35,691 bases of DNA. It comes from an uncultured Gammaproteobacteria bacterium. GTDB taxonomy: Bacteria > Pseudomonadota > Gammaproteobacteria > Arenicellales > JAANXG01. The translations under genes and the position numbers were made by a program. The notes under the pieces were generated by a model that worked only from the letters and a program-made list of their open reading frames with translations, made no database searches and was not told the origin of the DNA. This document shows positions 9,912 through 20,080 of the stretch, one piece after another (position 1 is the first letter of the stretch; each line of letters opens with the position of its first letter). The stretch spans positions 1 to 35,691 of the forward strand of contig CAMYMN010000018.1 in NCBI GenBank assembly GCA_947259395.1. The letters are read 5' to 3'.

Positions 9912-11525
9912 ATGTATGCACGCTGCCCCAGTTGCCAGACAATATTCGACGTCAACGATGACACATTGAACGCCCGCGTTGGCATGGTACGGTGTGGGAT
10001 TTGCCGCGTAACGTTCAACGCGTCCTGGAATTTGGTTGATCAACTCCCCGCTATCGAGCTTCCGCCGGCCGTGGCCCATCCACGGGCCGCAGAAGCCGCC
10101 GTGACGGTTGCTGATGCATCAACTCCCGATGACTTGTCTCTACAAGCGCAACCCGAACCTGTGATAACCGAGCAGGCCTCGGAACCGGTTGAACCCGAGT
10201 CCGCCGCTGCTTCCGCAGCGGTTGCTGCAGAGGTATTGGAAGTGGTGAGCGAATCCATTGACGTGTCTTTAGAAACGCCCGCCGAACCGGTGGTATCTGA
10301 GCAGGCCGCCGAGCCGGTTGAGCCTGAGATTGTCGCTGCTCCCGCGCCGGTTGACGCGAAGGCATTGGAAGTGGTGAGCGAGTCCATTGAACTCGAATCC
10401 GAATCCATTGACGTGTCTTTAGAAGCGCCCGCCGAACCGGTGGTATCTGAGCAGGCCGCCGAGCCGGTTGAGCCTGAGTTGGCCGCTACTCCCGCAGCGG
10501 TTGACGCGGAGTCATTGGAAGTGGAGAGCAGATCGATTGAACTCGAATCCGAATCCATACTCAAGGAGGTCGAGCGACTCGATGATGCGCTGTCACGTAA
10601 GCAAGGAAACAACCAGGGGGTGGATCACAAACAAACAACGGACTTTGATTTGGCGACGACAGAATACGAGAAGAATGTCATCCCTGATGATGAGATCGTG
10701 CTCGAAACTCCAGCAGACTTCTGGCAGCGCTGGAATCCCGATGTGACGGTCCCACCGAGTGCCAAGGACGACGAACGCATCTCGACTTCAGTGGATCGGA
10801 TGCGCGCAATGCTCAATCCAGTCACCGAACCCGAGACCGACACCGAGGAGCAAAACGCTGCAGCGCCAGCGGTAGAAACGGCGGGGGTCAAGAAGCGTGG
10901 GTTGCGGCGTACGGAATTGCCACCAGAATTGGATCCATTACACGACGGCGGTGCTGAAATCCCGACGGGCGCCGCTGAAGGGGCGATTTTGTCGGAATTA
11001 TATGCCGCGCCGGAGGCCGAAACTGCGGCGACGGAAACCGCAAGTTCCGCCGTTGCGTGGCGCGGAATCGCATGGTTCCTTGGCATCGTTGCCATCTTGC
11101 TAGTGACCCTGTGGCAGATCCGGGAGTTTTACCTCGGTGATCTGGCGCAGGTTCCCGCGATCAGGTCTGTTTTGTCTGAATTCTGCCGAGTCGCGGCTTG
11201 CGAGGTGCCGCCGCGCCGCGATTCCCGACTGATAGATCTGGTAGGCACGAACGTGGAAACCCACCCCGCTGTCCCCGGCGCATTACGCGTGATCGTCAGC
11301 TTGATCAATCGCGCGCAGTATTCGCAATTACCTCCATTACTAGAAGTAACACTGAGCGATAGAACCGGCCGCGTAGTGGGCCGGCGTACTTACACACCGA
11401 AGGACTATGTGACGTCTATCGATGACGCAAATCTTGAGCCGAACGTAGTATCCAACCTTACCATCGATTTGGCCACGCCCTCGGATAGTGCGGTCGGTTA
11501 CGAGATACAGCTAATACCCGATTAA
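9912..11525 (+). CDS. Zinc-ribbon, DUF3426 membrane protein with tandem repeats
   Basis: Single-pass inner-membrane protein of unknown function, commonly found after prmA and before dusB-fis. The N-terminal MJ0042-type zinc ribbon has Cys5/Cys8 and Cys28/Cys31. Residues about 55-230 are a low-complexity acidic region rich in Glu, Pro, Ala, Ser and Val that contains two near-identical 50-residue repeats. A charged linker follows, then one membrane helix (about 382-400, GIAWFLGIVAILLVTLW), and a DUF3426 domain (about 405-537) that should be periplasmic. The 537-residue length is larger than many family members because of the repeats. Function not assigned. Confidence 0.9.
   Translation: MYARCPSCQTIFDVNDDTLNARVGMVRCGICRVTFNASWNLVDQLPAIELPPAVAHPRAAEAAVTVADASTPDDLSLQAQPEPVITEQASEPVEPESAAASAAVAAEVLEVVSESIDVSLETPAEPVVSEQAAEPVEPEIVAAPAPVDAKALEVVSESIELESESIDVSLEAPAEPVVSEQAAEPVEPELAATPAAVDAESLEVESRSIELESESILKEVERLDDALSRKQGNNQGVDHKQTTDFDLATTEYEKNVIPDDEIVLETPADFWQRWNPDVTVPPSAKDDERISTSVDRMRAMLNPVTEPETDTEEQNAAAPAVETAGVKKRGLRRTELPPELDPLHDGGAEIPTGAAEGAILSELYAAPEAETAATETASSAVAWRGIAWFLGIVAILLVTLWQIREFYLGDLAQVPAIRSVLSEFCRVAACEVPPRRDSRLIDLVGTNVETHPAVPGALRVIVSLINRAQYSQLPPLLEVTLSDRTGRVVGRRTYTPKDYVTSIDDANLEPNVVSNLTIDLATPSDSAVGYEIQLIPD
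10251..10550 (+). repeat. Two 150-bp in-frame tandem repeats
   Basis: Copy A (10251-10400) and copy B (10401-10550) are nearly identical and each encodes 50 residues. Each begins ESIDVSLE and contains PAEPVVSEQAAEPVEPE. A third copy starts at 10551 (GAATCCAT) and diverges at once; a degenerate copy precedes 10251 (from about 10172). The exact multiple of three keeps the frame open. Confidence 0.9.
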
Positions 11526-11541
11526 ATCGCTTTAGAACTGC

Positions 11542-11558
11542 CGTAAAAATTTTTTACG
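11542..11558. terminator. AT-rich hairpin after the zinc-ribbon gene
   Basis: CGTAAAA (11542-11548) pairs with TTTTACG (11552-11558), 17 nt after the stop codon. The stem is AT-rich and its own T run lies inside the stem, so it is at best a weak terminator. Confidence 0.3.
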
Positions 11559-11656
11559 AAAATTGCCCTGTCAAGTCTTTTCGCTCCAAAACGTCGGGAG
11601 TATCATGTTTGTTTCCTGCCTTACTGATTCGATACAACTAAAAAACTGATCGAAGG

Positions 11657-12643
11657 ATGGAACTCGGACCTTACAAATTGCCGAACAACATACTCGTTGC
11701 ACCGATGGCCGGTGTTACCGATAGACCGTTTCGACAATTATGTCGCCGGCTTGGGGCCGGCCTTGCGGTCTCTGAGATGATCTCTGCGAACGCGAAACTG
11801 CGACATTCGCTCAAGACTCAGCGACGTATGGATCACTTGGGAGAGGACGAACCCAAGTCGGTCCAGATTGCGGGAGCGGAACCCGCTGCAATGGCGGATG
11901 CGGCGCGCTACAACGTAGATCACGGCGCACAAATCATCGATATCAACATGGGCTGTCCCGCGAAGAAGGTATGCAAGAAATCGGCGGGTTCGGCGCTACT
12001 GGAGGATGAGCAGCTGGTTGCAAAGATTCTTGACGCCGTGGTCAGTGCCGTGAGCGTGCCGGTTACATTAAAAATTCGTACCGGTCCCCGACCCGGCCGG
12101 CGTAATGGAGTCAACATTGCCAAGATCGCCGAATCGGCGGGTATCCAAGCCCTCGCGGTCCACGGACGCACTCGGTATTGCATGTTTCACGGTCACGCTG
12201 AGTACGACACCATTCGCGCCATAAAACACTCAGTCTCGATTCCAATAATCGCCAATGGCGATATTGACGATCCGATCAAGGCTAAAAAGGTATTGGCGTA
12301 CACCGGTGCCGACGGCGTAATGATCGGTCGGGCCGCCCAGGGCCGGCCGTGGTTGTTCAAGCAAATCGAGCACTATCTCAATACCGGACAAAGGCTCCCT
12401 GATCCGAGCTTGTCTCAGCAGCGGGACTTGTTGATGGATCACTTGCGTCAAATACATGAATTCTACGGTGAAAAGTGTGGCGTTCGTGTGGCACGTAAAC
12501 ATATCGGATGGTATACGGAGCGGTTGCCCGGGCAGCCAGAGTTTCGCAGCGTAATCAATCGTATCGAAAGCAGCCAAGTGCAGTTGAAGCAGACACAACG
12601 TTTTTTCGACACATTGTTAGAGCGACAACGGTTGGCGGCATGA
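11657..12643 (+). CDS. dusB: tRNA-dihydrouridine synthase B
   Basis: FMN- and NADPH-dependent enzyme that reduces specific uridines in the tRNA D-loop. The 328 residues show the TIM-barrel start APMAGVTDRPFRQLCRRLGAG, SEMISANA, the catalytic-cysteine segment DINMGCPAKKVCKK, LKIRTG, AVHGRTR and ANGDIDD, with FMN-phosphate binding near GADGVMIGRAAQGRPWLF. It overlaps fis by four bases (ATGA), the conserved dusB-fis operon. Confidence 0.97.
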   Translation: MELGPYKLPNNILVAPMAGVTDRPFRQLCRRLGAGLAVSEMISANAKLRHSLKTQRRMDHLGEDEPKSVQIAGAEPAAMADAARYNVDHGAQIIDINMGCPAKKVCKKSAGSALLEDEQLVAKILDAVVSAVSVPVTLKIRTGPRPGRRNGVNIAKIAESAGIQALAVHGRTRYCMFHGHAEYDTIRAIKHSVSIPIIANGDIDDPIKAKKVLAYTGADGVMIGRAAQGRPWLFKQIEHYLNTGQRLPDPSLSQQRDLLMDHLRQIHEFYGEKCGVRVARKHIGWYTERLPGQPEFRSVINRIESSQVQLKQTQRFFDTLLERQRLAA

Positions 12644-12885
12644 CTAAAACTAGGCAAGATCCCCCATTATCAAAATGCGTGCAACGTTCGTTGAAGGCTT
12701 ATTTCAAAGATTTGAATGGTGAAGATGCATGCGACCTTTATTCGATGGTTATCGCGGAGATTGAAAAACCTTTGTTAGAGGTGGTTATGGAGCAAGCGGA
12801 AAGCAATCAAACAAAAGCTGCTCAGCTCCTTGGCATCAATCGGAACACATTGCGTAAAAAGCTCAAGCACTATGGCCTTGAGTGA
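12640..12885 (+). CDS. fis: DNA-binding protein Fis
   Basis: Nucleoid-associated DNA-bending dimer that activates rRNA promoters and shapes chromosome topology. The ATG at 12640 overlaps the dusB stop and gives 81 residues; an upstream in-frame start inside dusB is not needed. The C-terminal helix-turn-helix reads QTKAAQLLGINRNTLRKKLKHYGL, nearly the E. coli Fis sequence. The N-terminal arm is shorter than in E. coli (98 aa), as is common outside the enterics. A candidate promoter for the operon lies near 11578-11606 (TTTTCG, 17 bases, TATCAT), weak. Confidence 0.97.
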   Translation: MTKTRQDPPLSKCVQRSLKAYFKDLNGEDACDLYSMVIAEIEKPLLEVVMEQAESNQTKAAQLLGINRNTLRKKLKHYGLE

Positions 12886-13009
12886 GCAGTGTCGTTGATG
12901 CGTGCGGCGATAGATTCGTCACCATAAGCACAGCGATCCCCGTGGATGAATATACTTCCGGCGGCTCTTCATCGCCATGAGATTCCAACGCGAACCAACC
13001 GATCCGACT

Positions 13010-14587
13010 ATGAACACAACCGGTGTGACGGCAATCAAGAGGGCGCTGGTAAGCGTGTCTGACAAGACTGGGATCGTTGAATTCGCTAAACGGTTGAGCG
13101 AACAGGGCGTGGAAATCCTGTCTACGGGAGGCACCGCCAGCCTGTTGAAACAGCATCAAATCAACGTCACCGAGGTATCCAGTTACACCGGGTTCCCGGA
13201 GATTATGGATGGTCGCGTCAAGACTCTACATCCGCTGATACACGGGGGCATACTCGGCCGTCGCGGTCAAGATGATGATGTGATGAAACAGCATGGTATC
13301 GCACCAATCGATCTGGTGGCGGTGAATCTCTATCCATTCGCGCAGGTGACCGCAGACCCAAATTGCGATCTGGCAACTGCGGTCGAAAACGTCGACGTGG
13401 GCGGGCCGACAATGTTGCGGGCGGCAGCAAAAAATCATGACGCAGTGACCGTGATTGTCGATAGTGGGGATTATGATGCGGTAATCAACGAGATGGCTGA
13501 GTTTGGCGGAGTTACATCATCGACGCGGTTCCGTTTATCAGTCAAGGCCTTTGCGCACACCGCGGCCTACGATGGCGCGATCACCAATTACCTGAGTCGG
13601 ATCGACACGGACGGGACTTGCGAGAAATTTCCAAAAGTTCTTAACCTGCAATTCCGAAAGATCCAAGACATGCGCTATGGAGAAAACCCGCATCAGAGTG
13701 CCGCGTTTTTTGCCGATCTAAAACCGGTGCGACCAAGCCTGGCGCGGTCCGAGCTGTTGCAAGGTAAGGCCATGTCCTACAACAATGTTGCTGACACAGA
13801 TGCGGCATTGGAGTGTGTGCGGTCATTTCGTGACACTGCCTGTGTAATCGTAAAGCACGCGAACCCTTGCGGTGTAGCCATCGGAGACACCTTGTTAGGC
13901 GCCTATGAACGCGCGTTCAAGACCGATCCGACCTCGGCGTTTGGAGGTATCATTGCCTTCAATCGCGCGCTGGATGCCGAGACCGCAACCGCCATCCTAG
14001 AAAAACAGTTTGTGGAGGTGATTGTCGCACCACAGGTTCCGCAACAGGTGCGCACCATACTGTCGACCAAGAAAAATGTACGGGTGTTGGAAACTGGGCC
14101 ATGGGACGATTTAGTTGATCCCGGCTCGGTTTACAAACGGGTAATCGGCGGGCTGTTAGTCCAAGACCATGATATGGGTGAAGTGGAATATGATGCCCTG
14201 AAAACGGTCACCAAAAGAGCGCCGACCGATGACGAGGTGCGTGATCTACTCTTCGCCTGGAAGGTGGTGAAGTTTGTTAAATCCAATGCCATCGTGTATG
14301 CCAAGGAGCAAATGACGATTGGCGTCGGGGCCGGCCAAATGAGCCGGGTTTACTCGGCCCGGATCGCCGCAATCAAAGCCGCCGATGAGAACCTGTCCGT
14401 TGCCGGCTCAGTGATGGCGTCAGATGCGTTTTTCCCGTTTCGCGACGGCATAGATGCCGCCGCCGCCGCCGGTATTACCGCAGTAATCGAACCCGGCGGC
14501 TCAATGCGCGATGATGAGGTGATCGCCGCCGCCGATGAGCATGGTATGGCAATGGTATTTACAGGGATGCGGCACTTTCGGCACTAA
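13010..14587 (+). CDS. purH: Bifunctional AICAR transformylase / IMP cyclohydrolase
   Basis: Last two steps of purine synthesis: formylation of AICAR and ring closure to IMP. The ATG at 13010 gives 525 residues (E. coli 529); the open frame extends to 12977. The N-terminal MGS-like cyclohydrolase domain has [26 protein letters not shown], and [16 protein letters not shown]. The C-terminal transformylase domain contains [11 protein letters not shown], with the catalytic Lys-His. The last 29 bases overlap the 3' end of the convergent membrane-protein gene. Confidence 0.97.
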   Translation: MNTTGVTAIKRALVSVSDKTGIVEFAKRLSEQGVEILSTGGTASLLKQHQINVTEVSSYTGFPEIMDGRVKTLHPLIHGGILGRRGQDDDVMKQHGIAPIDLVAVNLYPFAQVTADPNCDLATAVENVDVGGPTMLRAAAKNHDAVTVIVDSGDYDAVINEMAEFGGVTSSTRFRLSVKAFAHTAAYDGAITNYLSRIDTDGTCEKFPKVLNLQFRKIQDMRYGENPHQSAAFFADLKPVRPSLARSELLQGKAMSYNNVADTDAALECVRSFRDTACVIVKHANPCGVAIGDTLLGAYERAFKTDPTSAFGGIIAFNRALDAETATAILEKQFVEVIVAPQVPQQVRTILSTKKNVRVLETGPWDDLVDPGSVYKRVIGGLLVQDHDMGEVEYDALKTVTKRAPTDDEVRDLLFAWKVVKFVKSNAIVYAKEQMTIGVGAGQMSRVYSARIAAIKAADENLSVAGSVMASDAFFPFRDGIDAAAAAGITAVIEPGGSMRDDEVIAAADEHGMAMVFTGMRHFRH

Positions 14588-17378
14588 CGCCGCTTGGCGC
14601 TGCACTGGTTATACGAACGACGCGCGAGAAACTGAGCAGCGCAACCACGTACACCGCGACGGCAACGAGCAGCACCGTCGTGAAGCCGAATCTTATCGAC
14701 AACAGAATCGCCGCGAAGCCGCCGAACACGGTGAAAAAACCATTCATTCCCCAGGCCCACGGGATACCTGCCGGCTCGCGGCGTCCGAGGTGGAAGATTC
14801 CGAGCGGAAAAGGCATACCTAGGAACAAGCCCAACGGAAAGATGAATGCGACCGCTAGTCCGAGCCGTGCCTCCAATGGCAGCGCCAGCCCGAATTGAAA
14901 TACAGCTGGATAGGTCAGCGTGAAGACCACGCCATAGACCAATACGCCCGCGAAGATCACCAACCAACGCCGGTCCTCGTGCAAGCGCAATCGCTTGGAC
15001 AGCGCACTACCCAGTCCAGCGCTGATCAACAGCGCAAACACCACTGTGGTGAAGGTGTGGGTGGGGAAACCGATCAATTTCTTGAAAATCTGGATCATCG
15101 ACAACTCGATCATTATGAATCCAGCGCCCAGACATGAGAAATAGATCAAATCACTGCTCATGCCCGGCCACCGCGCCCGGCCCAAGCGTGACGCCAGCAA
15201 CGGACCGAACACAAACACCAGCGCAAAGCTCAGCGTCACCGCACCGACTATAAAAAGATGCAACCAATCCGCGGATAAGAAAGGCAGTAGCTGTTGATTG
15301 AGTATAAAAGCGGTATTCCTGTCAAGACGGTTTTCTTTGCTCGCGCGAATATAACGCGCTGATTTTCGGATCATCCCGAAGTACGGGCTGTCGTCGGTGA
15401 CCGGGTCAATCCGGTACGGCAATGTTTTTGCCTCATCATAAGGAAACGGATAGGACAGGAAATTCGTTGCAATCAAATTGTCTGATGTGTTGACCGGGTC
15501 GAATGAGACAAAATAACTGGGCCGAGCAGGTCTCGGCAGGGTCTGCAGAGAAGGTTTCGCATCGTTCGTCAGCCACACCGAAAATGCGGTGTGTTGATCG
15601 GGATTGTCGCTCTTCAGTTCCAGGATATAGTGGGCCTCGAAGCTGTTGGGTATCGGCTCAAATGCGATGCGCACCGGTCTGTTATCGATGAAGTTCTGCC
15701 CGGGCACCACCGTGTTTACGAGGGCTTTGCCACCCGCGTCTTGCAACCGTGCCTGTACATCATATTTCAGCCCCTGTTGCCCATAGGTTCCGACCAGTAC
15801 GTCGAGACTGCGAAGTTCCGCGACGTGCGCTGTGAACTCGATTCTTAACGGACGGTCGCGGAATATGCGCGCGGAGGGTCTTGCCGGAGCGGGCATTTCC
15901 GCGCCGCGGTTTGGCTCCCGGTTGAGATAGGCCAGGGCGCGGTCGACTTCGGCCCGGGTCCAGGGTGCCATCTTGATCAACAATGTCGGCAGTGTATCGG
16001 CCTGCCAGGGCTCGATGACCAACGCATGGCGCCAGAATTCCCGCCGGCCGCTGCGGTGCCATGCCTGCGCGGCGGTGGTCAGCATGCGCGGATAGATGTG
16101 ACGATTGATCTGCAGCATGCCGTCGTCTTTTAGGTGTCCGAAATACTCCAGATAGGCCTCAATGGTTTGCAGATAGGCGATAGACGCCGCGCTGGTGCCC
16201 GAGGCGATGCTCGAACTGGTGTGGTTACTGAACATCTGGATGATGTCGTAGCGCTTGTCCGTGCTACGCAGGAACGTACGTCCCTCTCCGACGATGGCCG
16301 ATACCCGGGGATGATTGAACAGGTTGCCATTGAATTCGGCATACCGGCCGCGCGCCGCGTCCACCATGGCGCCCACCAGCTCCACTGCGTCCACATGGTT
16401 GGCGCCAAAGATCAGTGCCGCTAGGGTCTCGTTCCCCACCGCGCTACCAATGACCAGGACCTCGGTCGGACGGTCCCGATAAATATAGTGCACCAAGGAA
16501 GACCGCCCATGATAGACACGGTCGCTATTTTGCGCAGGATCACGTACCCTCCTTTCGATATCTCCATCAGAGCGCAGCATCCACGACCCCTGCTGACCCC
16601 CATCCAAGGAAAACAACTTGGCGTTTGGCGAAGTGTTGAACACATCGAGTTTGGAAACCGGGTCCCAGCGCACGTAATCGCGCTTACCCTCGGCGATCAT
16701 CGCATCGTTACCTCGCTTGTTGGCATGTCCACGAAATTCGAGATAATGATCGAGAGTGAGCGGATACAAACTGCTGAATATCGCAACAGCGCCAATGATC
16801 GCTTTGATTGATATCGGAATCGAACTCAATAGCAAAGCGGCAAGTATCGACATTGCACTGACGATGAACAGCATTCCGCCAGGACCAAAGTGAGGCAGTA
16901 ATGGGATAAAGAACAAGCACCCGAGGGCCGCCCCGGCCAGATCGAATAGGTAGAGCTGATGAATACTGGAGGAGAACCTGGTGAACAATAAAGAGATGAT
17001 CAAACCACCGATGAAAAACGGGGTAATCAACACCAGGTACATGACAGCCCACGCCAGGAGTTGAATTCTTCGCGACCCCTGCAGTAGATTCAGCTCAAAC
17101 GGCAGGGCATTGAAGATCGGCAACACCAGCGGGGCGGTTACCGCCATAGCGCACATCAAGGCCTGCAGGACGCGGTGAATCTCCTTGCTGCGCACCGGGA
17201 ATACGTACAGGTAGATGCCGCCCAAGCCGAGCGCGAACATGGCAGAGGTAATCACCATGTATCCAGTGGTGGGCGCGAGAATCACGTCGAAAACCCGTAC
17301 CAATGCGAGCTCCAACAACAGGATAGAAGCGGTGATCAACGCCAAGCTTAGGCGTACGCGGGGAGACTCGGGGGTCAT
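14559..17378 (-). CDS. Large membrane protein with spermidine-synthase-like core
   Basis: The 939-residue protein has about six N-terminal membrane helices (residues 8-210), a Rossmann-fold spermidine-synthase-like domain (about 220-480), and about six more C-terminal helices (about 700-925). The SAM-site region reads [16 protein letters not shown] rather than the GGGDG of true SpeE. The segment [13 protein letters not shown] lacks the catalytic Asp that follows YDVI in aminopropyltransferases, so polyamine synthesis is unlikely. Between core and C-terminal helices lies a strand-rich insert (about 495-620) with no helix or membrane segment. Similar fused proteins occur widely beside purD/purH, function unknown. 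The 3' end overlaps purH tail-to-tail. Confidence 0.85.
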   Translation of the reverse strand: MTPESPRVRLSLALITASILLLELALVRVFDVILAPTTGYMVITSAMFALGLGGIYLYVFPVRSKEIHRVLQALMCAMAVTAPLVLPIFNALPFELNLLQGSRRIQLLAWAVMYLVLITPFFIGGLIISLLFTRFSSSIHQLYLFDLAGAALGCLFFIPLLPHFGPGGMLFIVSAMSILAALLLSSIPISIKAIIGAVAIFSSLYPLTLDHYLEFRGHANKRGNDAMIAEGKRDYVRWDPVSKLDVFNTSPNAKLFSLDGGQQGSWMLRSDGDIERRVRDPAQNSDRVYHGRSSLVHYIYRDRPTEVLVIGSAVGNETLAALIFGANHVDAVELVGAMVDAARGRYAEFNGNLFNHPRVSAIVGEGRTFLRSTDKRYDIIQMFSNHTSSSIASGTSAASIAYLQTIEAYLEYFGHLKDDGMLQINRHIYPRMLTTAAQAWHRSGRREFWRHALVIEPWQADTLPTLLIKMAPWTRAEVDRALAYLNREPNRGAEMPAPARPSARIFRDRPLRIEFTAHVAELRSLDVLVGTYGQQGLKYDVQARLQDAGGKALVNTVVPGQNFIDNRPVRIAFEPIPNSFEAHYILELKSDNPDQHTAFSVWLTNDAKPSLQTLPRPARPSYFVSFDPVNTSDNLIATNFLSYPFPYDEAKTLPYRIDPVTDDSPYFGMIRKSARYIRASKENRLDRNTAFILNQQLLPFLSADWLHLFIVGAVTLSFALVFVFGPLLASRLGRARWPGMSSDLIYFSCLGAGFIMIELSMIQIFKKLIGFPTHTFTTVVFALLISAGLGSALSKRLRLHEDRRWLVIFAGVLVYGVVFTLTYPAVFQFGLALPLEARLGLAVAFIFPLGLFLGMPFPLGIFHLGRREPAGIPWAWGMNGFFTVFGGFAAILLSIRFGFTTVLLVAVAVYVVALLSFSRVVRITSAAPSGVSAESAASL

Positions 17379-17414
17379 AGGAAGTTAAGGGGTATCGTCG
17401 TTGTTCAGTGTTGA

Positions 17415-17423
17415 TTATCCACA
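17415..17423 (+). promoter_or_regulatory. Perfect DnaA-box match between divergent genes
   Basis: TTATCCACA, the strict DnaA-box consensus, lies in the 153-bp divergent region between the membrane-protein gene and purD. A lone box can arise by chance, and no cluster is present, so this is not an origin. It might bind DnaA at a promoter. Confidence 0.3.
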
Positions 17424-17531
17424 GGGCGGGCGCATTCTACCATTTTGCAGATGTTTGTGGGGCAGACTTTGTTCAGGGAGCAAGGTAAGATTGCCGCCCT
17501 TTCAAAAGCAAACTTTAAGATACGAAGTGCG

Positions 17532-18821
17532 ATGCAAGTGTTGATCGTTGGAGGCGGCGGACGAGAGCATGCGCTGGCGTGGAAGGTTGCCCAGTCCCAG
17601 CGTGTCGTAAGGGTCTATGTCGCGCCGGGCAACGCTGGCACTGCGCGTGAACCCAAAATTGCAAATGTCGCGATCAGTGCAGAGGATATCGGGGGGCTGG
17701 TCGAGTTTGCGACAGACCAGAAGGTGGACCTCGCCATTATTGGGCCGGAAGCGCCGTTGGTAGCGGGTGTTGTCGACGCGTTTCGGGCCCAGGGCCTAGC
17801 CTGTTTCGGGCCGGTGCAACGCGCGGCGCAGCTGGAGGGCTCGAAGTCGTTTACCAAGGATTTTCTCAGCCGCTACCATATTCCGACCGCCGAGTCCGAG
17901 ACCTTTGTTGATTTGGAAGCGGCCACGGATTACATCGAAAGCAGAGGTGCACCGATCGTGGTCAAGGCGGACGGACTGGCTGCCGGCAAGGGGGTAACGG
18001 TTGCACACACGGTGGAGGAAGCGGTGGCCGCAGCTGCCGGGTGTCTTAGCGAGAATAAACACGGGGACGCGGGCAGCAAGATCGTGGTTGAAGAATGCCT
18101 GACCGGCGAGGAAGCGAGCTTTATCTGCATCGTTGACGGGGAAAATGTGTTGCCATTGGCAAGTTCGCAGGATCATAAAGCACGTGATAATGGTGACACC
18201 GGTCCAAACACCGGGGGCATGGGTGCGTACTCGCCGGCCCCGGTAGTGACCGATGAGATGCATCAGCGGATCATGCATGACATCATCCGACCCACGGTGC
18301 GTGGTCTGGTGGAAGACGGGGCGCCGTATACCGGCTTTTTGTACGCCGGTTTGATGATCGGTACGGACGGTGTCCCGAGGGTATTGGAATATAACTGTCG
18401 GTTCGGTGATCCGGAGACCCAGCCGATACTCATGCGGTTACAATCAGATTTAGTGGCGTTATGCGAAGCGGCGCTCCAGGGACGCCTTGATGATGTACAG
18501 GCACAGTGGGATTCCCGCGCCGCAGTGGGTGTGGTCATGGCCGCTGGCGGTTATCCAGAAAGTTACCGCAAGGGTGACGTGATTGCAGGCCTCGACGATG
18601 TCGATTCCGATACTGTTAAGGTTTTTCATGCTGGTAGCCGTGACGATCAAGGCCAAGTTGTCACCAACGGTGGACGCGTGTTGTGTGTAACTGCCCTTGG
18701 AGCTACCGTCTATGAAGCACAGGAGCAGGCCTACCAGGCGGTAGGTCATATTCGATGGGACGGAGTTTACTACCGTACCGATATTGGTTATCGAGCGGTG
18801 ATCAGGGAACGAAACGGTTAA
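17532..18821 (+). CDS. purD: Phosphoribosylamine-glycine ligase (GAR synthetase)
   Basis: Second step of purine synthesis, joining glycine to phosphoribosylamine with ATP. The ATG at 17532 (MQVLIVGGGGREHALAWK) gives 429 residues, as in E. coli; the frame extends upstream to 17445 but those residues do not fit the family. ATP-grasp motifs are VVKADGLAAGKGV, EECLTGEEASF, and EYNCRFGDPETQP. Followed by purE after 21 nt. Confidence 0.98.
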   Translation: MQVLIVGGGGREHALAWKVAQSQRVVRVYVAPGNAGTAREPKIANVAISAEDIGGLVEFATDQKVDLAIIGPEAPLVAGVVDAFRAQGLACFGPVQRAAQLEGSKSFTKDFLSRYHIPTAESETFVDLEAATDYIESRGAPIVVKADGLAAGKGVTVAHTVEEAVAAAAGCLSENKHGDAGSKIVVEECLTGEEASFICIVDGENVLPLASSQDHKARDNGDTGPNTGGMGAYSPAPVVTDEMHQRIMHDIIRPTVRGLVEDGAPYTGFLYAGLMIGTDGVPRVLEYNCRFGDPETQPILMRLQSDLVALCEAALQGRLDDVQAQWDSRAAVGVVMAAGGYPESYRKGDVIAGLDDVDSDTVKVFHAGSRDDQGQVVTNGGRVLCVTALGATVYEAQEQAYQAVGHIRWDGVYYRTDIGYRAVIRERNG

Positions 18822-18842
18822 CAACAGCTCAGGATTCAAGTC

Positions 18843-19349
18843 ATGAATGATTCATTTGTTGCAGTGTTAATGGGTTCTGATTCCGATCTGCCGATCATGC
18901 AGGCAACATTGGATACCCTGGATCGGCTGAAAGTGCCGTGGGAAGTGAAGATCACCTCCGCCCATCGCACCCCCGATGCGACGCATGTGTATGTGCGCGA
19001 CGCGGATCACAGGGGCTGTGCGGTTTTTATCGCCGCTGCCGGGCTGGCCGCTCATCTGGCCGGAACGGTTGCCGGCTTGACCCTCAAACCGGTCATCGGA
19101 GTGCCGATCGATGCCGGCCCACTGCACGGCGAGGATTCCTTGTTGTCTACGGTGCAAATGCCTGGCGGCATACCCGTGGCCTGCGTTGCTATCGGAAAAG
19201 CGGGCGCCAAAAATGCGGCTTATCTGGCGGCGCAAATAATCGGTCTTTCCGATCCCGACATCGCCCGGCACCTGGCTGAGGATCGGGCTGAAAACGCCCA
19301 GGCCGTACAGGCCAAGGATGTTGAATTACAGCAGCGGTTGAAAAAGTAA
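18843..19349 (+). CDS. purE: N5-carboxyaminoimidazole ribonucleotide mutase
   Basis: Class I PurE, converting N5-CAIR to CAIR. The 168 residues show the phosphate-binding MGSDSDLPIM, TSAHRTPD with the catalytic His, and AGLAAHLAG and GVPIDAGPLHGEDSLLS. Class I PurE normally needs PurK, which usually follows it in an operon; here purK is absent and tsaC follows, so purK should be elsewhere. Likely co-transcribed with purD. Confidence 0.97.
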   Translation: MNDSFVAVLMGSDSDLPIMQATLDTLDRLKVPWEVKITSAHRTPDATHVYVRDADHRGCAVFIAAAGLAAHLAGTVAGLTLKPVIGVPIDAGPLHGEDSLLSTVQMPGGIPVACVAIGKAGAKNAAYLAAQIIGLSDPDIARHLAEDRAENAQAVQAKDVELQQRLKK

Positions 19350-19419
19350 CACTGCATCGATGAATACCCTGCCATCGAGTTGACGCACGGCTTCGGTAGG
19401 ACAGCCACGAATCGGTGAG

Positions 19420-19986
19420 GTGCACTGGGTGAATGTTGATTCAATACGGCAAGCGGCTCGGATCGTCATCGATGGCGGCGTGATCGCTTATCCAACCGAG
19501 TCCTGCTACGGGTTAGGTTGTGATCCGCGCCGGCACGCGTCGGTGCGCCGATTGTTGCGTCTGAAACAAAGGCCGCGCGCACTCGGGCTTATCATTATTG
19601 GCGTCGATCTGAAGCAATTGCATCCGTACATTGATTTATCGCCTTCGGCAGTCATTGATCGGGTGACCGAAACCTGGCCGGGTCCATATACTTGGTTGGT
19701 GCCGGCCCGGCCCGGGGTGTCGCAGTGGATTCGTGGTGACCATTCCACCGTCGCCGTGCGCATCACTGCACATCCCGGCGCATCCGCGGTTTGCCGTTAT
19801 GCACACCGGGCCATCGTTTCTACCAGTGCCAACCGGCACAACCGTTCTCCGGCGCGATCGGCCCTAGGTGTCTGGCGTGAGTTCGGCGACGAACTCGACT
19901 ACGTATTGGAAGGACAACTGGGCAGTCACGCAAATCCCACCGAAATCAGGGATGCAATCACCAACCATGTTGTTCGATCCGGTTGA
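19420..19986 (+). CDS. tsaC: Threonylcarbamoyl-AMP synthase (Sua5/YrdC/TsaC)
   Basis: Makes threonylcarbamoyl-AMP for the universal t6A37 tRNA modification. 188 residues, single-domain TsaC type. It starts at a GTG (19420); a second GTG at 19429 is possible. Motifs: GGVIAYPTESCYGLGCDPR, LKQRPRALGLIIIG with the family Lys-x-Arg, WPGPYTWLVPA, VAVRITAHP and STSANRHNRSP. Next to hemF in many gammaproteobacteria. Confidence 0.94.
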   Translation: MHWVNVDSIRQAARIVIDGGVIAYPTESCYGLGCDPRRHASVRRLLRLKQRPRALGLIIIGVDLKQLHPYIDLSPSAVIDRVTETWPGPYTWLVPARPGVSQWIRGDHSTVAVRITAHPGASAVCRYAHRAIVSTSANRHNRSPARSALGVWREFGDELDYVLEGQLGSHANPTEIRDAITNHVVRSG

Positions 19987-20080
19987 CCGTATGGCAAGGA
20001 ACCGGGATCGACTCTGCTTTGGCAGCAAGCTCCGCGGTGCGCCCGCCACGTTTACTGTTACATAGATACTTATTTGCCAC

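Noticed and set aside
10251..10550. Tandem repeats as a possible CRISPR-like array
   Set aside because: The units are adjacent without unique spacers and lie in frame within a coding gene.
17505..17521. PurR-box-like AAGCAAACTTTAAGAT before purD
   Set aside because: Only about ten of sixteen positions match the E. coli consensus and palindromic symmetry is poor.
19983..20004. TTGACCGTATGGCAAGGA as a possible further copy of the terminal repeat
   Set aside because: Short and gapped similarity to the 20-base end; no partner in inverse orientation.
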